NCBI RefSeq assembly: GCF_039596395.1 | Contig: NZ_JBCNJT010000004.1 | Location: 186,001-250,000 of the forward strand | From: Fluviicola sp. | Lineage (GTDB): Bacteria > Bacteroidota > Bacteroidia > Flavobacteriales_D > Crocinitomicaceae | Direction: 5' to 3' | DNA: 64,000 nucleotides | In this document: piece after piece, positions 15,097-23,927 of the stretch | How the letters are laid out: each line of letters begins with the position of its first letter | Numbering within the stretch: position 1 is the stretch's first letter | Notes under the pieces: generated by a model | What the model saw: only the letters and a program-made list of their open reading frames with translations | What the model was told of the DNA's origin: nothing | The model's database searches: none | Program-made: the position numbers and the translations under genes

Positions 15097-15936
15097 TCAG
15101 ACAAGTGCCATATTATCTATCAGTCTCACCTCTCCGCAAAAGCAAGCGATACACATGGTTGCACCCGGAACCCAGTGATCCGTAAGGTCCTGCAAAGTAA
15201 CGGGATCAACGATCGTCAAATACTCCAGTTGCAGTGTTCCGCGGTTAAAAAATTCAACAGCGCGTGCTACTGTCTCTGCCGGAGAAAATTGAGCAGCATC
15301 CTGTTTTGCCTGCGTCAACGTTTTAAAAATAATCAGTGCTTCTTCCTTCTGTTCTTCGGTCAGGCGTTTATTGCGGCTACTCATTGCCAGTCCTTTCTCT
15401 GTGCGGGAAGTTTCGCAGGGAACAATTTGGATCGGAAGGCTCAATTGTTCAACCATCTTTTTGATTACGGCAACCTGCTGAAAATCCTTTAGCCCGAAGA
15501 ATGCTTTTTGAGGTTCAACCAGTTCAAACAGGCGGGAAACCACCTGAACAACTCCTTTGAAATGACCCGGACGGAATTTTCCTTCCATCACTTCATCCAA
15601 ACCCTCTAAATCTACCCGGGGAGATACCAGGTTTTCAGGATAAATTTCTCGTTCTGAAGGAAAAAAAGCAATGTCGCAACCGAATTTTTTCAACAATTCG
15701 GAATCGGCTTCCGGAGTCCTCGGATACTTTTCTAGATCGGATGGATTATTGAATTGCGTCGGGTTTACAAAAACACTCACAACAACCACGTCACATTCAG
15801 CATTGGCGCGACTTACCAAGTCCATATGACCTTGATGCAAAGCACCCATAGTTGGCACAAAACCAATACTTTTACCTTCTTTCCGGGATGCATCCAGGGC
15901 TTGTTTGAGCCCTTCAACCGTGTTGATTATTTCCAC
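15097..15936 (-). CDS. panC: Pantothenate synthetase
   Basis: PanC condenses pantoate with beta-alanine using ATP, through a pantoyl-adenylate, in the cytoplasm. Visible marks are FVPTMGALHQGHMDLV (the HxGH site as HQGH), VVSVFVNPTQFN, KFRPGHFKGVVQVVSRLF, AFFGLKDFQQ and the KMSKS-like MSSRNKRL. I chose GTG 15936 (279 residues, beginning VEIINT) over the upstream ATG at 15969. The family normally starts at this point, GGG precedes it, and a -7 box (TAGTTTTG) occupies 15967-15974, which would put the longer start inside the promoter. It is divergent from the GT5-like gene and leads the panC-panD-flippase-rfaE2 unit. Function is firm; the start is likely. Confidence 0.95.
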   Translation of the reverse strand: MEIINTVEGLKQALDASRKEGKSIGFVPTMGALHQGHMDLVSRANAECDVVVVSVFVNPTQFNNPSDLEKYPRTPEADSELLKKFGCDIAFFPSEREIYPENLVSPRVDLEGLDEVMEGKFRPGHFKGVVQVVSRLFELVEPQKAFFGLKDFQQVAVIKKMVEQLSLPIQIVPCETSRTEKGLAMSSRNKRLTEEQKEEALIIFKTLTQAKQDAAQFSPAETVARAVEFFNRGTLQLEYLTIVDPVTLQDLTDHWVPGATMCIACFCGEVRLIDNMALV

Positions 15937-15966
15937 ATTTCTACCCTTTCGTTCAAAACAAGCAGG

Positions 15967-15974
15967 CAAAACTA
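15967..15974 (-). promoter_or_regulatory. -7 box for panC
   Basis: On the minus strand this reads TAGTTTTG, a full TAnnTTTG match, 30 bases upstream of the GTG at 15936. No TTG at the expected -33 distance was seen. It overlaps the divergent promoter region of the GT5-like gene. Confidence 0.45.
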
Positions 15975-15984
15975 TATTAATATC

Positions 15985-16015
15985 TTGAAGATTCCGTCTT
16001 TTTTTCTTAATTTTG
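15985..16015 (+). promoter_or_regulatory. Promoter of the GT5-like/DUF4270/glmS operon
   Basis: TTG at 15985-15987 is followed after 20 bases by TAATTTTG at 16008-16015, a full -33/-7 match. The ATG at 16052 is 36 bases further on. It lies back to back with the panC promoter, so the two units share a short control region. Confidence 0.65.
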
Positions 16016-16051
16016 CACTTATAATATTCAAAAATTCCCCTATCGAATTCT

Positions 16052-16882
16052 ATGGAAAAGAAAAGAATTCTCTTTGTTTCTCAGGAAATTTATCCATTTC
16101 TTGCAAAAACAGAAATTTCTCACAATGCTCGCAAGCTTCCGCAAGGGACGCAGGAGAATGGTAAAGAAATCCGTGTTTTCACACCTCGCTTTGGTACGAT
16201 TAACGAAAGAAGACATCAACTTCATGAAGTAATCCGCCTTTCGGGAATGAATATCATTATTGACGACAACGATCACCCGCTGATCATCAAAGTAGCGTCA
16301 ATTCCGGCAGCACGTTTACAGGTCTACTTCATTGATAACGATGAGTTCTTCAAACGTAAAACAAATGTAACGGACGATAAAGGTGCTGATTTTACAGACA
16401 ACGACGAAAGAAGCATGTTCTTCTGCCGCGGTGTTTTGGAAACAGTTAAAAAATTAGGATGGAAACCGGACGTGATTCACTGTCACGGTTGGATGACTTC
16501 CCTGATGTCCCTTTATATCAAAAAGATCTACAACAAAGATCCGCATTTTGCTGATACGAAAGTAGTTTACAGCATCTATAACGATAAAGAAGGATTCGAA
16601 TCTTCCTGGGATGAACGCTTCCATGAGAAGTTGAAGTTCGATGGATTTGATGAAGAAGTCACAAATTTAGTTAAAACGCCTACCCTGGATGCAATAACAA
16701 AAGCAGCAGTAACGTTCTGTGACGGTGTTGTTCAGGGCAGTGAAGTAATTCCGGCGGATTTACAAAAAGTCTACGATGAGGCAACGTGTTTAAAACTAAA
16801 TTATTTACCTGAAGAACACTTAACCAAAGGATTATCAGAGTTCTTTGACAAAGTAATAGAAGAAGGCATTTTGATACAATGA
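16052..16882 (+). CDS. Half-length glycogen/starch-synthase-like (GT5) protein
   Basis: This 276-residue protein matches only the N-terminal Rossmann half of GT5 glycogen synthases: MEKKRILFVSQEIYPFLAKT, then DVIHCHGWMTSLMSLYIKK (about 149-167) and FCDGVVQGSEV. A full synthase has about 480 residues and a C-terminal donor-binding half, absent here. The ADP-glucose motif KxGGLxDV near residue 20 is replaced by KTEISHNARKL. Synthase activity is therefore doubtful. In my recollection Bacteroidota often carry this short form next to panC and a DUF4270 gene, so it is a lineage trait and not a recent truncation. It overlaps the DUF4270 start by four bases. The cellular role is unknown; the operon with glmS suggests cell-envelope sugar metabolism. 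Confidence 0.85.
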   Translation: MEKKRILFVSQEIYPFLAKTEISHNARKLPQGTQENGKEIRVFTPRFGTINERRHQLHEVIRLSGMNIIIDDNDHPLIIKVASIPAARLQVYFIDNDEFFKRKTNVTDDKGADFTDNDERSMFFCRGVLETVKKLGWKPDVIHCHGWMTSLMSLYIKKIYNKDPHFADTKVVYSIYNDKEGFESSWDERFHEKLKFDGFDEEVTNLVKTPTLDAITKAAVTFCDGVVQGSEVIPADLQKVYDEATCLKLNYLPEEHLTKGLSEFFDKVIEEGILIQ

Positions 16883-18210
16883 TGAATCTAAAAAAACTAC
16901 ATAATAACTGGCGGAAAGGAATTTTACTTTCCGCTTGTTTTGTCTTAACACTTTCCGTTTTACCAGGATGTAAAAAAACATCTTCTCCTTTCGGTTCAGA
17001 AGCATTGAGTGTGGAAGATTTGCTGGCGGCAGGTGGAAAGGATACTTTTCAACTGAATACTTATTCGGTTCCTTTCGATACGCTTGCAACCGATAATCAG
17101 AATTTTGGGACTCTGGGAGCTTATCACGACCCGAAATTCGGAATTGTGAATGCGTCTATTTACACGCAACTTACAGTTAGCGGAGCAGTTACCGTAGGAA
17201 CAAATCCTATCATTGACTCCATCGTTCTTAGTTTGAACTATGGCGGTTATTATGGTACACTTGATCCACAGACTTTTGAAGTTTACCAGCTTGCAGATGA
17301 GTTAGATGTAGATTCGGTTTACAAACGGTCTACAGTCAAATCCACGATGGGTTCCAACTTAGTGGACCCTTCTTCTGCTACCCAAACTCCGAACACCAGT
17401 GCAAAAGTCATATTGACGGGTGATACTACGCAGCTGAACCCACAATTGAGGTTGCGTTTGAACAATGCATTCGGCCAGCAATTCCTGGACGATATGGCAG
17501 CTGGAAATTCAGCTTTCACAAGCAGCAGTAATTTCCTTAGTTCCAATTATTTAAAAGGACTAAAAATCAGTGTTTCAAATACCAATCCTGCAAAAGGAAA
17601 AGGCGCCGTTTTGTATTTCAAACTAGACAATTCGCAGACCAAAATGACTATTTACTACAAATTAGGATCGGAATCCGTTCAAAAACAAGTTGCACTGGTT
17701 ATCACCGGTGCCTGCGCTGATTTCAACCATGTAGATATTGATAATTCCGGGTACCACATTGCAGACGTACTTGCAAATCCGATCAACGGGAAAACCCAGT
17801 TTTACAGTCAGTCATTCAACGTTATTCCAAAAATTGAAATGCCTACTATCAGTAAGCTTAGTAACAAAACATTGCTCAACAACGCTTTGTTATCTTTACC
17901 GATTGCATACCACTCCGGGGATGTTTACTACCCGACTCAAACTTTCGGATTGGCTTATTCGGAAGACGGAGGCAAAACCTACAACGTTATCGCAACGGCC
18001 AATTACGACAACAATCAAAAAGGATTTTTATTTGACATCAGGCATTACGTTCAGGAAGTAATTTCCGGGAAAAAACAGAATAGCGGACTTTACGTGATCC
18101 CGGCGCAAAACTATTTTCGTTGTACTGCAGACCGCGTTGTTTTCAACGGTTCTGCATCTCCTTACAAGACAAAACCCAAATTAGTTCTTAAATACACTGA
18201 ATTCAAATAA
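16879..18210 (+). CDS. DUF4270 family lipoprotein
   Basis: This 443-residue exported protein has a lipoprotein signal: hydrophobic LLSACFVLTLSV followed by LPGCKK, with the acylated Cys near residue 31. The mature part is beta-rich and carries features of DUF4270: PVFDTLATDNQ-like SVPFDTLATDNQNFGTLGAY, then DSIVLSLNYGGYYG and a C-terminal PKLVLKYTEF. The family is common in Bacteroidota and has no proven function. The gene overlaps the GT5-like gene by four bases and ends three bases before glmS, so all three are co-transcribed. It is probably anchored in the inner or outer membrane facing the periplasm; which membrane cannot be told. Confidence 0.88.
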   Translation: MMNLKKLHNNWRKGILLSACFVLTLSVLPGCKKTSSPFGSEALSVEDLLAAGGKDTFQLNTYSVPFDTLATDNQNFGTLGAYHDPKFGIVNASIYTQLTVSGAVTVGTNPIIDSIVLSLNYGGYYGTLDPQTFEVYQLADELDVDSVYKRSTVKSTMGSNLVDPSSATQTPNTSAKVILTGDTTQLNPQLRLRLNNAFGQQFLDDMAAGNSAFTSSSNFLSSNYLKGLKISVSNTNPAKGKGAVLYFKLDNSQTKMTIYYKLGSESVQKQVALVITGACADFNHVDIDNSGYHIADVLANPINGKTQFYSQSFNVIPKIEMPTISKLSNKTLLNNALLSLPIAYHSGDVYYPTQTFGLAYSEDGGKTYNVIATANYDNNQKGFLFDIRHYVQEVISGKKQNSGLYVIPAQNYFRCTADRVVFNGSASPYKTKPKLVLKYTEFK

Positions 18211-18213
18211 ATT

Positions 18214-20058
18214 ATGTGTGGAATTGTAGCATATATCGGGAAGAAAGAAGCTTACCCTATTTTAATTAAAGGATTAAAGCGATTGGAATATCGTGGGTAT
18301 GATAGTGCAGGAATTGCATTGTTGGATTCCGGAAAGGTGAATTTATACAAGCGCCAGGGAAAAGTTTCCAACCTGGAAGAATTTGCCGCAGGCAAAAACA
18401 TATCCGGGCATGCAGGTATCGGTCACACACGCTGGGCTACTCACGGTGCACCGAATGATATCAACGCACACCCTCATTTTTCAAACGACGAAAAAATCGC
18501 ATTGATCCACAATGGGATCATTGAGAATTATAACAGCTTAAAAGAAGAATTGATCGTTCGCGGATACCATTTCAGAAGTCAGACAGATACGGAAGTATTG
18601 GTTCACCTGATCGATGATATCCAAAAGAAGGAAAAAGTAGACTTGGCAGAAGCAGTTCGCATGGCTTTACAAAATGTGATCGGTGCGTACGCGATCGTTG
18701 TTATTTCTTCCGATAATCCGAACCAGCTGATCGCAGCCCGTAAAAGTTCTCCGTTGGTTGTAGGTATCGGGAAAGAAAATGATTTCTACCTGGCTTCGGA
18801 TGCAACACCGATTATCGAATACACGAACCAGGTTGTTTACCTGGAAGATGAAGAAATCGCTGTAGTAGACCTGACATCCGGATTGAACATCACAAACCTG
18901 CGCAACCAGCCGAAAACTCCTTACGTACAGGAATTGGAAATGCAGCTGGAAACCCTTGAAAAAGGCGGATACGAGCATTTCATGCTGAAAGAAATCCACG
19001 AACAGCCACGTTCCATCAAAGATTGTTTCCGCGGACGTTTGAACGCTTCCGAAGGATGGGTTTCTTTGGGCGGAGTGAAAGACTACGAGCAAAAAATGAT
19101 CAATGCACAACGCATTGTGATGGTAGCCTGCGGAACTTCCTGGCATGCTTGTCTGGTCGGAGAATATTTGTTCGAAGATTTGGCGCGCATCAATGTTGAA
19201 GTCGAATATGCATCCGAATTCAGGTACCGCAATCCGATCATCAATGAAAACGATATCGTAATCGCTGTTTCGCAATCCGGTGAAACTGCAGATACGTTAG
19301 CGGCATTGGAATTGGCGAAATCAAAAGGCGCAACGATTCTCGGAATCTGTAACGTGGTAGGATCTTCCATCTCACGCATTACGGACGCAGGTTCATACAC
19401 CCACGCAGGACCGGAAATCGGGGTGGCTTCCACCAAAGCATTTACCGCTCAGGTAACCGTTCTGACTTTGATGGCACTTTCTCTGGCTCATAAAAAAGGG
19501 ACTTTAAGCGAATCGAAATTCAGAACCATGCTTTCCGAACTGGAAATCATTCCTGAGAAAGTGAAACGCGTATTGGAGCGCAATGCCGAGATCGAAGAAA
19601 TTTCCAGAATTTACAAAGATGCAAACAACGCACTTTACCTGGGAAGAGGAAGTTCTTTCCCGGTTGCACTGGAAGGGGCGTTGAAACTGAAAGAAATCTC
19701 CTACATCCACGCAGAAGGATATCCTGCAGCAGAAATGAAGCACGGGCCAATCGCTTTGATCGATGAAGAGATGCCGGTTTTCGTGATTGCTACCAAAGGA
19801 ACTTCCTACGAAAAAGTAGTAAGCAATATCCAGGAAGTAAAAGCACGTAAAGGAAAGATCATTGCAATCGTAACCGAAGGAGATACGGACGTAAAAGAAA
19901 TGGCAGATCACGTGATCGAAATTCCGGATACGGACGAACACCTGGTTCCTATCCTGGCAACCATTCCGTTCCAGTTATTGAGCTATCACATTGCGGTGAT
20001 GCGCGACTGCAACGTGGACCAGCCAAGAAACCTGGCAAAATCCGTAACAGTAGAATAA
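18214..20058 (+). CDS. glmS: Glutamine-fructose-6-phosphate aminotransferase (isomerizing)
   Basis: GlmS makes glucosamine 6-phosphate from fructose 6-phosphate and glutamine, the entry step to UDP-GlcNAc for peptidoglycan and lipid A. The class II amidotransferase domain starts MCGIVAYIG, with nucleophile Cys2, and contains RLEYRGYDSAG, GHTRWATHG and HNGIIENY. Two SIS domains follow at about 285-425 (VACGTSWHA, AVSQSGETADT) and 455-600 (YLGRGSSFPVALEGALKLKE, EMKHGPIALI). The C-terminal end (RNLAKSVTVE) is typical, and the length of 614 is normal. It is the last gene of the operon started at 16052, and a hairpin with T-rich tail follows. A leader ribozyme of the Firmicutes glmS type is not present in the three-base gap. 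Confidence 0.98.
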   Translation: MCGIVAYIGKKEAYPILIKGLKRLEYRGYDSAGIALLDSGKVNLYKRQGKVSNLEEFAAGKNISGHAGIGHTRWATHGAPNDINAHPHFSNDEKIALIHNGIIENYNSLKEELIVRGYHFRSQTDTEVLVHLIDDIQKKEKVDLAEAVRMALQNVIGAYAIVVISSDNPNQLIAARKSSPLVVGIGKENDFYLASDATPIIEYTNQVVYLEDEEIAVVDLTSGLNITNLRNQPKTPYVQELEMQLETLEKGGYEHFMLKEIHEQPRSIKDCFRGRLNASEGWVSLGGVKDYEQKMINAQRIVMVACGTSWHACLVGEYLFEDLARINVEVEYASEFRYRNPIINENDIVIAVSQSGETADTLAALELAKSKGATILGICNVVGSSISRITDAGSYTHAGPEIGVASTKAFTAQVTVLTLMALSLAHKKGTLSESKFRTMLSELEIIPEKVKRVLERNAEIEEISRIYKDANNALYLGRGSSFPVALEGALKLKEISYIHAEGYPAAEMKHGPIALIDEEMPVFVIATKGTSYEKVVSNIQEVKARKGKIIAIVTEGDTDVKEMADHVIEIPDTDEHLVPILATIPFQLLSYHIAVMRDCNVDQPRNLAKSVTVE

Positions 20059-20077
20059 ATAAGCTTTCAAAAAATAA

Positions 20078-20120
20078 AAAGGGGCGATCCATCAATTTGA
20101 AGGATACGCCCCTTTATCTT
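20078..20120 (+). terminator. Terminator after glmS
   Basis: AAAGGGGCG at 20078-20086 pairs with CGCCCCTTT at 20107-20115, extended by ATCC/GGAT, followed by a T-rich stretch. It lies 20 bases after the glmS stop. Confidence 0.75.
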
Positions 20121-20220
20121 TATATCCTTTCGGAAAATTGTTACATAAATCCCACAAATCACCTTGTTTTAGATTCACAGTAAGGTGCTTTTTGGTATTT
20201 TGTTTCACCAAACTCAGGAT

Positions 20221-21480
20221 ATGCAACAAGGACTCTCCCCGGAAAACCTCCAATCAGATATTGAAACAATCGGTAATATAAGAGGTATTTCTTCTATGCT
20301 GGAAGTGATTTGCAGAACTACGGGAATGGGTTTTGCAGCTGTTGCAAGAGTTACCGAAACAACCTGGGTAGCTTGTGAAGTACGAGACGAAATCTCCTTT
20401 GGATTAAAAGCTGGCGATGAACTTAAACTGAAGACAACTATCTGTGATGAGATCAGGCATTCAGGAACCATGGTTGTGATTGATCATGTTCAGGAGGATC
20501 CTCATTTCAAAACGCACCATACACCTTTGATGTACGGTTTCCAAAGTTACATTTCCGTTCCTATTTTCCGCAAGAACGGAGAATTTTTCGGAACGCTTTG
20601 CGCCATTGATCCCCATCCGGCCAAGTTAAATAATCCTACAGTGATCAGCATGTTCAAGCTCTTCACAGATTTGATCTCCTTTCATCTCGATGCAGTGGAT
20701 CAGCTTGCACAAGTGCAGGCAAAACTCGAAGAAGAAAAAAAGGTTGCTGAACTGAGAGACCAATTCATTGCAATCTTAGGACATGATCTCCGGAACCCGA
20801 TCAGCTCCGTAACACTAGCTGCAGAAATGCTTTTGGCCGGCAATCTGGATGAAAACAACCGCATGATCGTGCAAACCATCCAGCGCAGTGCTTTCCGGAT
20901 GATGGGATTAATTGAGAACATCCTTGATTTCGCACAGGGCCATCTTGGTGGAGGAATCGCACTGAAGCGCAAAATAAATCCGGAACTGCAACCGGTTATT
21001 GAACAGGTTATTGCCGAAATCCGCAACATTTGGCCCCAACGGGAAATTGACACCACGATCTCGCTTGATGGACCCGTTGATTGCGACGCAGATCGCATTG
21101 CCCAGCTTTTTTCAAACCTCATGGGGAATGCCATGATACATAGCTTGCCGGAAACCCCGGTCGAAGTAATTGTTGCAGGGAACCAACAATCTTTTTCAAT
21201 TGATGTGATCAACGAAGCGGCTCCGATCACACAGCGTGAACTGAACAGCCTGTTTCGTCCGTTTCTGCGGGGAAAAGATAGAACGGAGAAAAAAGGGTTG
21301 GGACTCGGATTGTTTATTTCTTCCGAAATTGCCAAAGCTCACAAAGGAGTGCTCCGGGCAACCTACGAACAAGGACATGTACGCTTTTCATTAACCATTC
21401 CCCAAAAAGCCAAAAAGAATCATTTTCCTGAAATGGAGGTGGCCGACACAAAGCCGGCACCAATCTCTGATGGTGAATGA
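20221..21480 (+). CDS. GAF-domain sensor histidine kinase
   Basis: This is a soluble histidine kinase. From ATG 20221 it has 419 residues; an in-frame GTG 36 bases upstream is less likely. A GAF domain spans about 15-160 (MLEVICRTTGMGFAAVARV, then FGTLCAIDPHP). A HisKA domain follows, with the phospho-acceptor His in FIAILGHDLRNPISSVTLAA (about 183-202). The HATPase domain runs to about 395 (N-box NLMGNAMIHS, G-box KGLGLGLFISSEIAKAH). There are no membrane segments and no receiver domain, and no response regulator gene adjoins it, so its partner is elsewhere. The GAF domain has no obvious heme or tetrapyrrole Cys/His signature I can assert. It is convergent with the zinc-ribbon genes. Confidence 0.93.
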   Translation: MQQGLSPENLQSDIETIGNIRGISSMLEVICRTTGMGFAAVARVTETTWVACEVRDEISFGLKAGDELKLKTTICDEIRHSGTMVVIDHVQEDPHFKTHHTPLMYGFQSYISVPIFRKNGEFFGTLCAIDPHPAKLNNPTVISMFKLFTDLISFHLDAVDQLAQVQAKLEEEKKVAELRDQFIAILGHDLRNPISSVTLAAEMLLAGNLDENNRMIVQTIQRSAFRMMGLIENILDFAQGHLGGGIALKRKINPELQPVIEQVIAEIRNIWPQREIDTTISLDGPVDCDADRIAQLFSNLMGNAMIHSLPETPVEVIVAGNQQSFSIDVINEAAPITQRELNSLFRPFLRGKDRTEKKGLGLGLFISSEIAKAHKGVLRATYEQGHVRFSLTIPQKAKKNHFPEMEVADTKPAPISDGE

Positions 21481-21486
21481 CTCCAT

Positions 21487-21527
21487 AAAAAAAGGATCAT
21501 CCGCCTTATCCGAATAATCCTTTTTTT
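21487..21527. terminator. Bidirectional terminator between convergent genes
   Basis: AAAAAAAGGAT at 21487-21497 pairs with ATCCTTTTTTT at 21517-21527, with a 19-base loop. A- and T-runs on both sides let it serve the kinase gene on the plus strand and the zinc-ribbon genes on the minus strand. Confidence 0.75.
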
Positions 21528-21551
21528 CATATTGGAGGTTATTGGTAGAAC

Positions 21552-22250
21552 TTATTTATCTTCGGATTCGACATTTCCTTTTAACATCAGTTCCTCCCGG
21601 AAAAGTCTTATTTTCAATCCTTTCAAAGATTCTTGCTGGTAAAAGTATAATTCAGAAGTAATCAATCCTTCACCGTTAACCCGCAGTGAAGCCGGATTTT
21701 TAGCCCAATTCAGTGGAATCCTGAACTTTCCGTCTTTGGAAGGAACCAGGCTTGTAATTTCTTTTCCGTCGACATCCAGCAATTGGATCGTTACCCGGTC
21801 AAACCCTTTTCCATCTACCAGGATGATTCCTTCGGTAAATTTCTCGTCCTTGTGATCGTAATATTCGGTCCTGACCACCATGCCATCCAAGGGTTCCTGG
21901 TAAATGACCTGCGTTGTATCAACAGGTGTTACCTGCGCTTGTGTATGAACAGCCGAAAAAGTACTCAATGCCAAACCCAATGCAACCGCTTTCAGGTCGA
22001 ATGAGAACGCATGATGAGGTTTCGTCAACCGGTAACTTTTCTCCATTTGGTCCGGGCGAAACCTTCCGCAAACAGATTCGTTTTTTCGGTTTTCCAGGTA
22101 ACTGACAATGGAAAAGTCAGACATGGAACTGAAATCCACAACCGTCTTGCTGCAAGCTTCACAAAACCGGCCTTTTGCTTCCGGTTTCATTTTTCCCCAG
22201 TCTTCGTGACAAGGTGCCTCGATGGTATATTTAACTAATTTCGCTTTCAT
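21552..22250 (-). CDS. Zinc-ribbon membrane protein, tandem paralog 3
   Basis: This 232-residue protein has an N-terminal Cys-rich module: PCHEDWGKMKPEAKGRFCEA (residues 13-32), then CSKTVVDFSSMSDFSIVSYL and VCGRF near 60. The C-x-n-C-x-x-C arrangement suggests a zinc ribbon. A hydrophobic segment at about 84-104 (AVALGLALSTFSAVHTQAQ) follows, then a C-terminal beta domain (GFDRVTIQLLDVDGKEI, DGKFRIPLNWAKNPASLRV) like a carboxypeptidase-regulatory sandwich. So the ribbon is probably cytoplasmic and the sandwich periplasmic. The same N-terminal module is common in Bacteroidota proteins of unknown role. Two paralogs precede it on the same strand. Confidence 0.8.
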   Translation of the reverse strand: MKAKLVKYTIEAPCHEDWGKMKPEAKGRFCEACSKTVVDFSSMSDFSIVSYLENRKNESVCGRFRPDQMEKSYRLTKPHHAFSFDLKAVALGLALSTFSAVHTQAQVTPVDTTQVIYQEPLDGMVVRTEYYDHKDEKFTEGIILVDGKGFDRVTIQLLDVDGKEITSLVPSKDGKFRIPLNWAKNPASLRVNGEGLITSELYFYQQESLKGLKIRLFREELMLKGNVESEDK

Positions 22251-22261
22251 AGCATCAGGAA

Positions 22262-22966
22262 TTAATCGTCTTTTCTCATTACTTTACCCATTTTCACCGG
22301 GTGCTTTTCATACAAGACAACCTTCAATCCGCTTAAAGACTGGTGATTTTCAAAGTAAACTGTTTGAGTATTGTATCCATCAGAACTCACTTTGATGGCT
22401 ACCGGATTCTTAGTCCAATCCAGCGGAATCCTGAATTTCCCGTTATCCGGGCGAATAACCACAGACGATAATTCAGCAGCATTTCCATCTATCAATACAA
22501 TTTTAATGTCTCCAAACTTCTTATCATCCAGCTGAATGTTTCCGCTTACGAATTTTTCATCCCGGTGATCGTAGAAAACGGCAACTTCCCCTTGTTTGAC
22601 AACCATTGTTTCTGTACTGTCGTGCTGCTCCGTAATCGGTGTATTTTGTGACTGAGCCGGAATCGCAGAAAAAGTACTTAATGCCAGGCCCAATGCCACA
22701 GCTTTCAAATCAAATTGGAATAAAGTCGGATGAGGTTTCGTCCACAAATAGGTTTTATCCAATTGCGCTTCCGTGAATCGTCCGCAAACCGACTGATGCT
22801 TATTGTTCTCGAGGTAATTCACAATGGAAAAATCAGACATCGCGCTGAAATCAACCACTGTTTTACTGCAGGAAGAGCAAAAACGCCCTTGTGCTTCCGG
22901 TTTCATCTGGTCCCAGTCTGCATGACAAGGTTCTTCGATCTGATAGTGTATTTTCTTCGGTTTCAT
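22262..22966 (-). CDS. Zinc-ribbon membrane protein, tandem paralog 2
   Basis: This 234-residue protein has the same three parts as its neighbours. The Cys module is PCHADWDQMKPEAQGRFCSS then CSKTVVDFSAMSDFSIVNYL and VCGRF. The hydrophobic segment is AVALGLALSTFSAIPAQSQ. The C-terminal beta domain contains DDKKFGDIKIVLIDGNAAEL, then DNGKFRIPLDWTKNPVAIKV and QSLSGLKVVLYEKHP. It starts 11 bases before the next paralog in the direction of transcription, so they form an operon. Identity with paralog 3 is high in the ribbon and membrane parts and lower in the periplasmic domain. That pattern suggests duplication followed by divergence of the exposed part. Confidence 0.8.
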   Translation of the reverse strand: MKPKKIHYQIEEPCHADWDQMKPEAQGRFCSSCSKTVVDFSAMSDFSIVNYLENNKHQSVCGRFTEAQLDKTYLWTKPHPTLFQFDLKAVALGLALSTFSAIPAQSQNTPITEQHDSTETMVVKQGEVAVFYDHRDEKFVSGNIQLDDKKFGDIKIVLIDGNAAELSSVVIRPDNGKFRIPLDWTKNPVAIKVSSDGYNTQTVYFENHQSLSGLKVVLYEKHPVKMGKVMRKDD

Positions 22967-23018
22967 GGCTCACTTTATGGGGAGTACAGGCTTTCTTCAA
23001 AAAGGTTCAATGCGTCTT

Positions 23019-23807
23019 CTATTTTTCCGTTTTCCGGATGCTCACATTTCCCATTTCGACCTTTTGCAAAATCCGGTCTTCTTCCGGTTCATCCACTTGT
23101 TTGATATCTCCCTGAATGACTTCACCCCGGATCATTTCAATTTCTTCGGGTAAAATAACCTCGATATTGCTGAGTTGTCTCATCGTTGAAAAATGCAATT
23201 CTTGTCTTTCATAACCAACTCCGCTTATCTCGATAAAAGCCGGTTTCAATTTCCAGTCCAGGTTGAATTCAAATTTTCCTTTCGCATCCGGATGAATGGT
23301 TTCCAGGATCGTTCCGTCTTCTGTTTTCAGTACAACGTTTATGGTTTTGAAATCAGCTATGTGATTCCGGATTTTACCCTGCGCCTTCTTTTCACTGGTG
23401 TGATCCAAATTGCGGTAGGCAATTGTTCCGATCACCAAAGGTTGAATAAGCGTGGTAGTATCTATCTTCAAAGGTTCCGGAGTTTCCGTTTGTGCAAAAC
23501 CATGGATCGCAGAAAAAGTGGTCAAAGCTAATCCCAGAACGACCGTTCTTAAATCAAAAGCAGGTGCAAAAACCGGTTGATTCAAGGAATAAACACGCTC
23601 CAATTGCGGTTTCGTAAATCGTCCGCAAACCTTTTCGTTTTTGTGCTCTTCCAGGTAATTTACAATGGAAAAATCGGACATTGCGGTAAAATCAATTACC
23701 GACTTTTCACAGGACCCACAGAAGCGGCCTGTAGATTCCGGAGTCATATCGTTCCAGCTTTTCCCGCATGGGTCCGGAATGGAATAGTGAATCTTTGTAG
23801 CTTTCAT
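23019..23807 (-). CDS. Zinc-ribbon membrane protein, tandem paralog 1
   Basis: From ATG 23807 this protein has 262 residues. The longer frame begins at a TTG, but the two paralogs start at the equivalent MKAxKIHY, so the ATG is chosen. The Cys module is PCGKSWNDMTPESTGRFCGS then CEKSVIDFTAMSDFSIVNYL and VCGRF. A hydrophobic segment (TVVLGLALTTFSAIHGFAQ) and a beta domain (FKTINVVLKTEDGTILETI, KGKFEFNLDWKLKPAFIEI) follow. It has a longer acidic C-terminal tail than the others. It is the first of the three transcribed genes. The zinc-binding interpretation rests on Cys spacing only. Confidence 0.8.
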   Translation of the reverse strand: MKATKIHYSIPDPCGKSWNDMTPESTGRFCGSCEKSVIDFTAMSDFSIVNYLEEHKNEKVCGRFTKPQLERVYSLNQPVFAPAFDLRTVVLGLALTTFSAIHGFAQTETPEPLKIDTTTLIQPLVIGTIAYRNLDHTSEKKAQGKIRNHIADFKTINVVLKTEDGTILETIHPDAKGKFEFNLDWKLKPAFIEISGVGYERQELHFSTMRQLSNIEVILPEEIEMIRGEVIQGDIKQVDEPEEDRILQKVEMGNVSIRKTEK

Positions 23808-23927
23808 AGCACGATTTTTTGACAGTACAGTGTATAACTCCAAAAGTTCAGATCTATTTTGTTTATTTATTAACTTCCCTGATTATCAATTCATTTTTTC
23901 TGTAAATTAGTTCAAAACAGTTTGTTT

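Noticed and set aside
16052-16882. Functional glycogen synthase (glgA)
   Set aside because: Only the N-terminal half is present and the ADP-glucose motif is lost; no other glycogen genes adjoin it.
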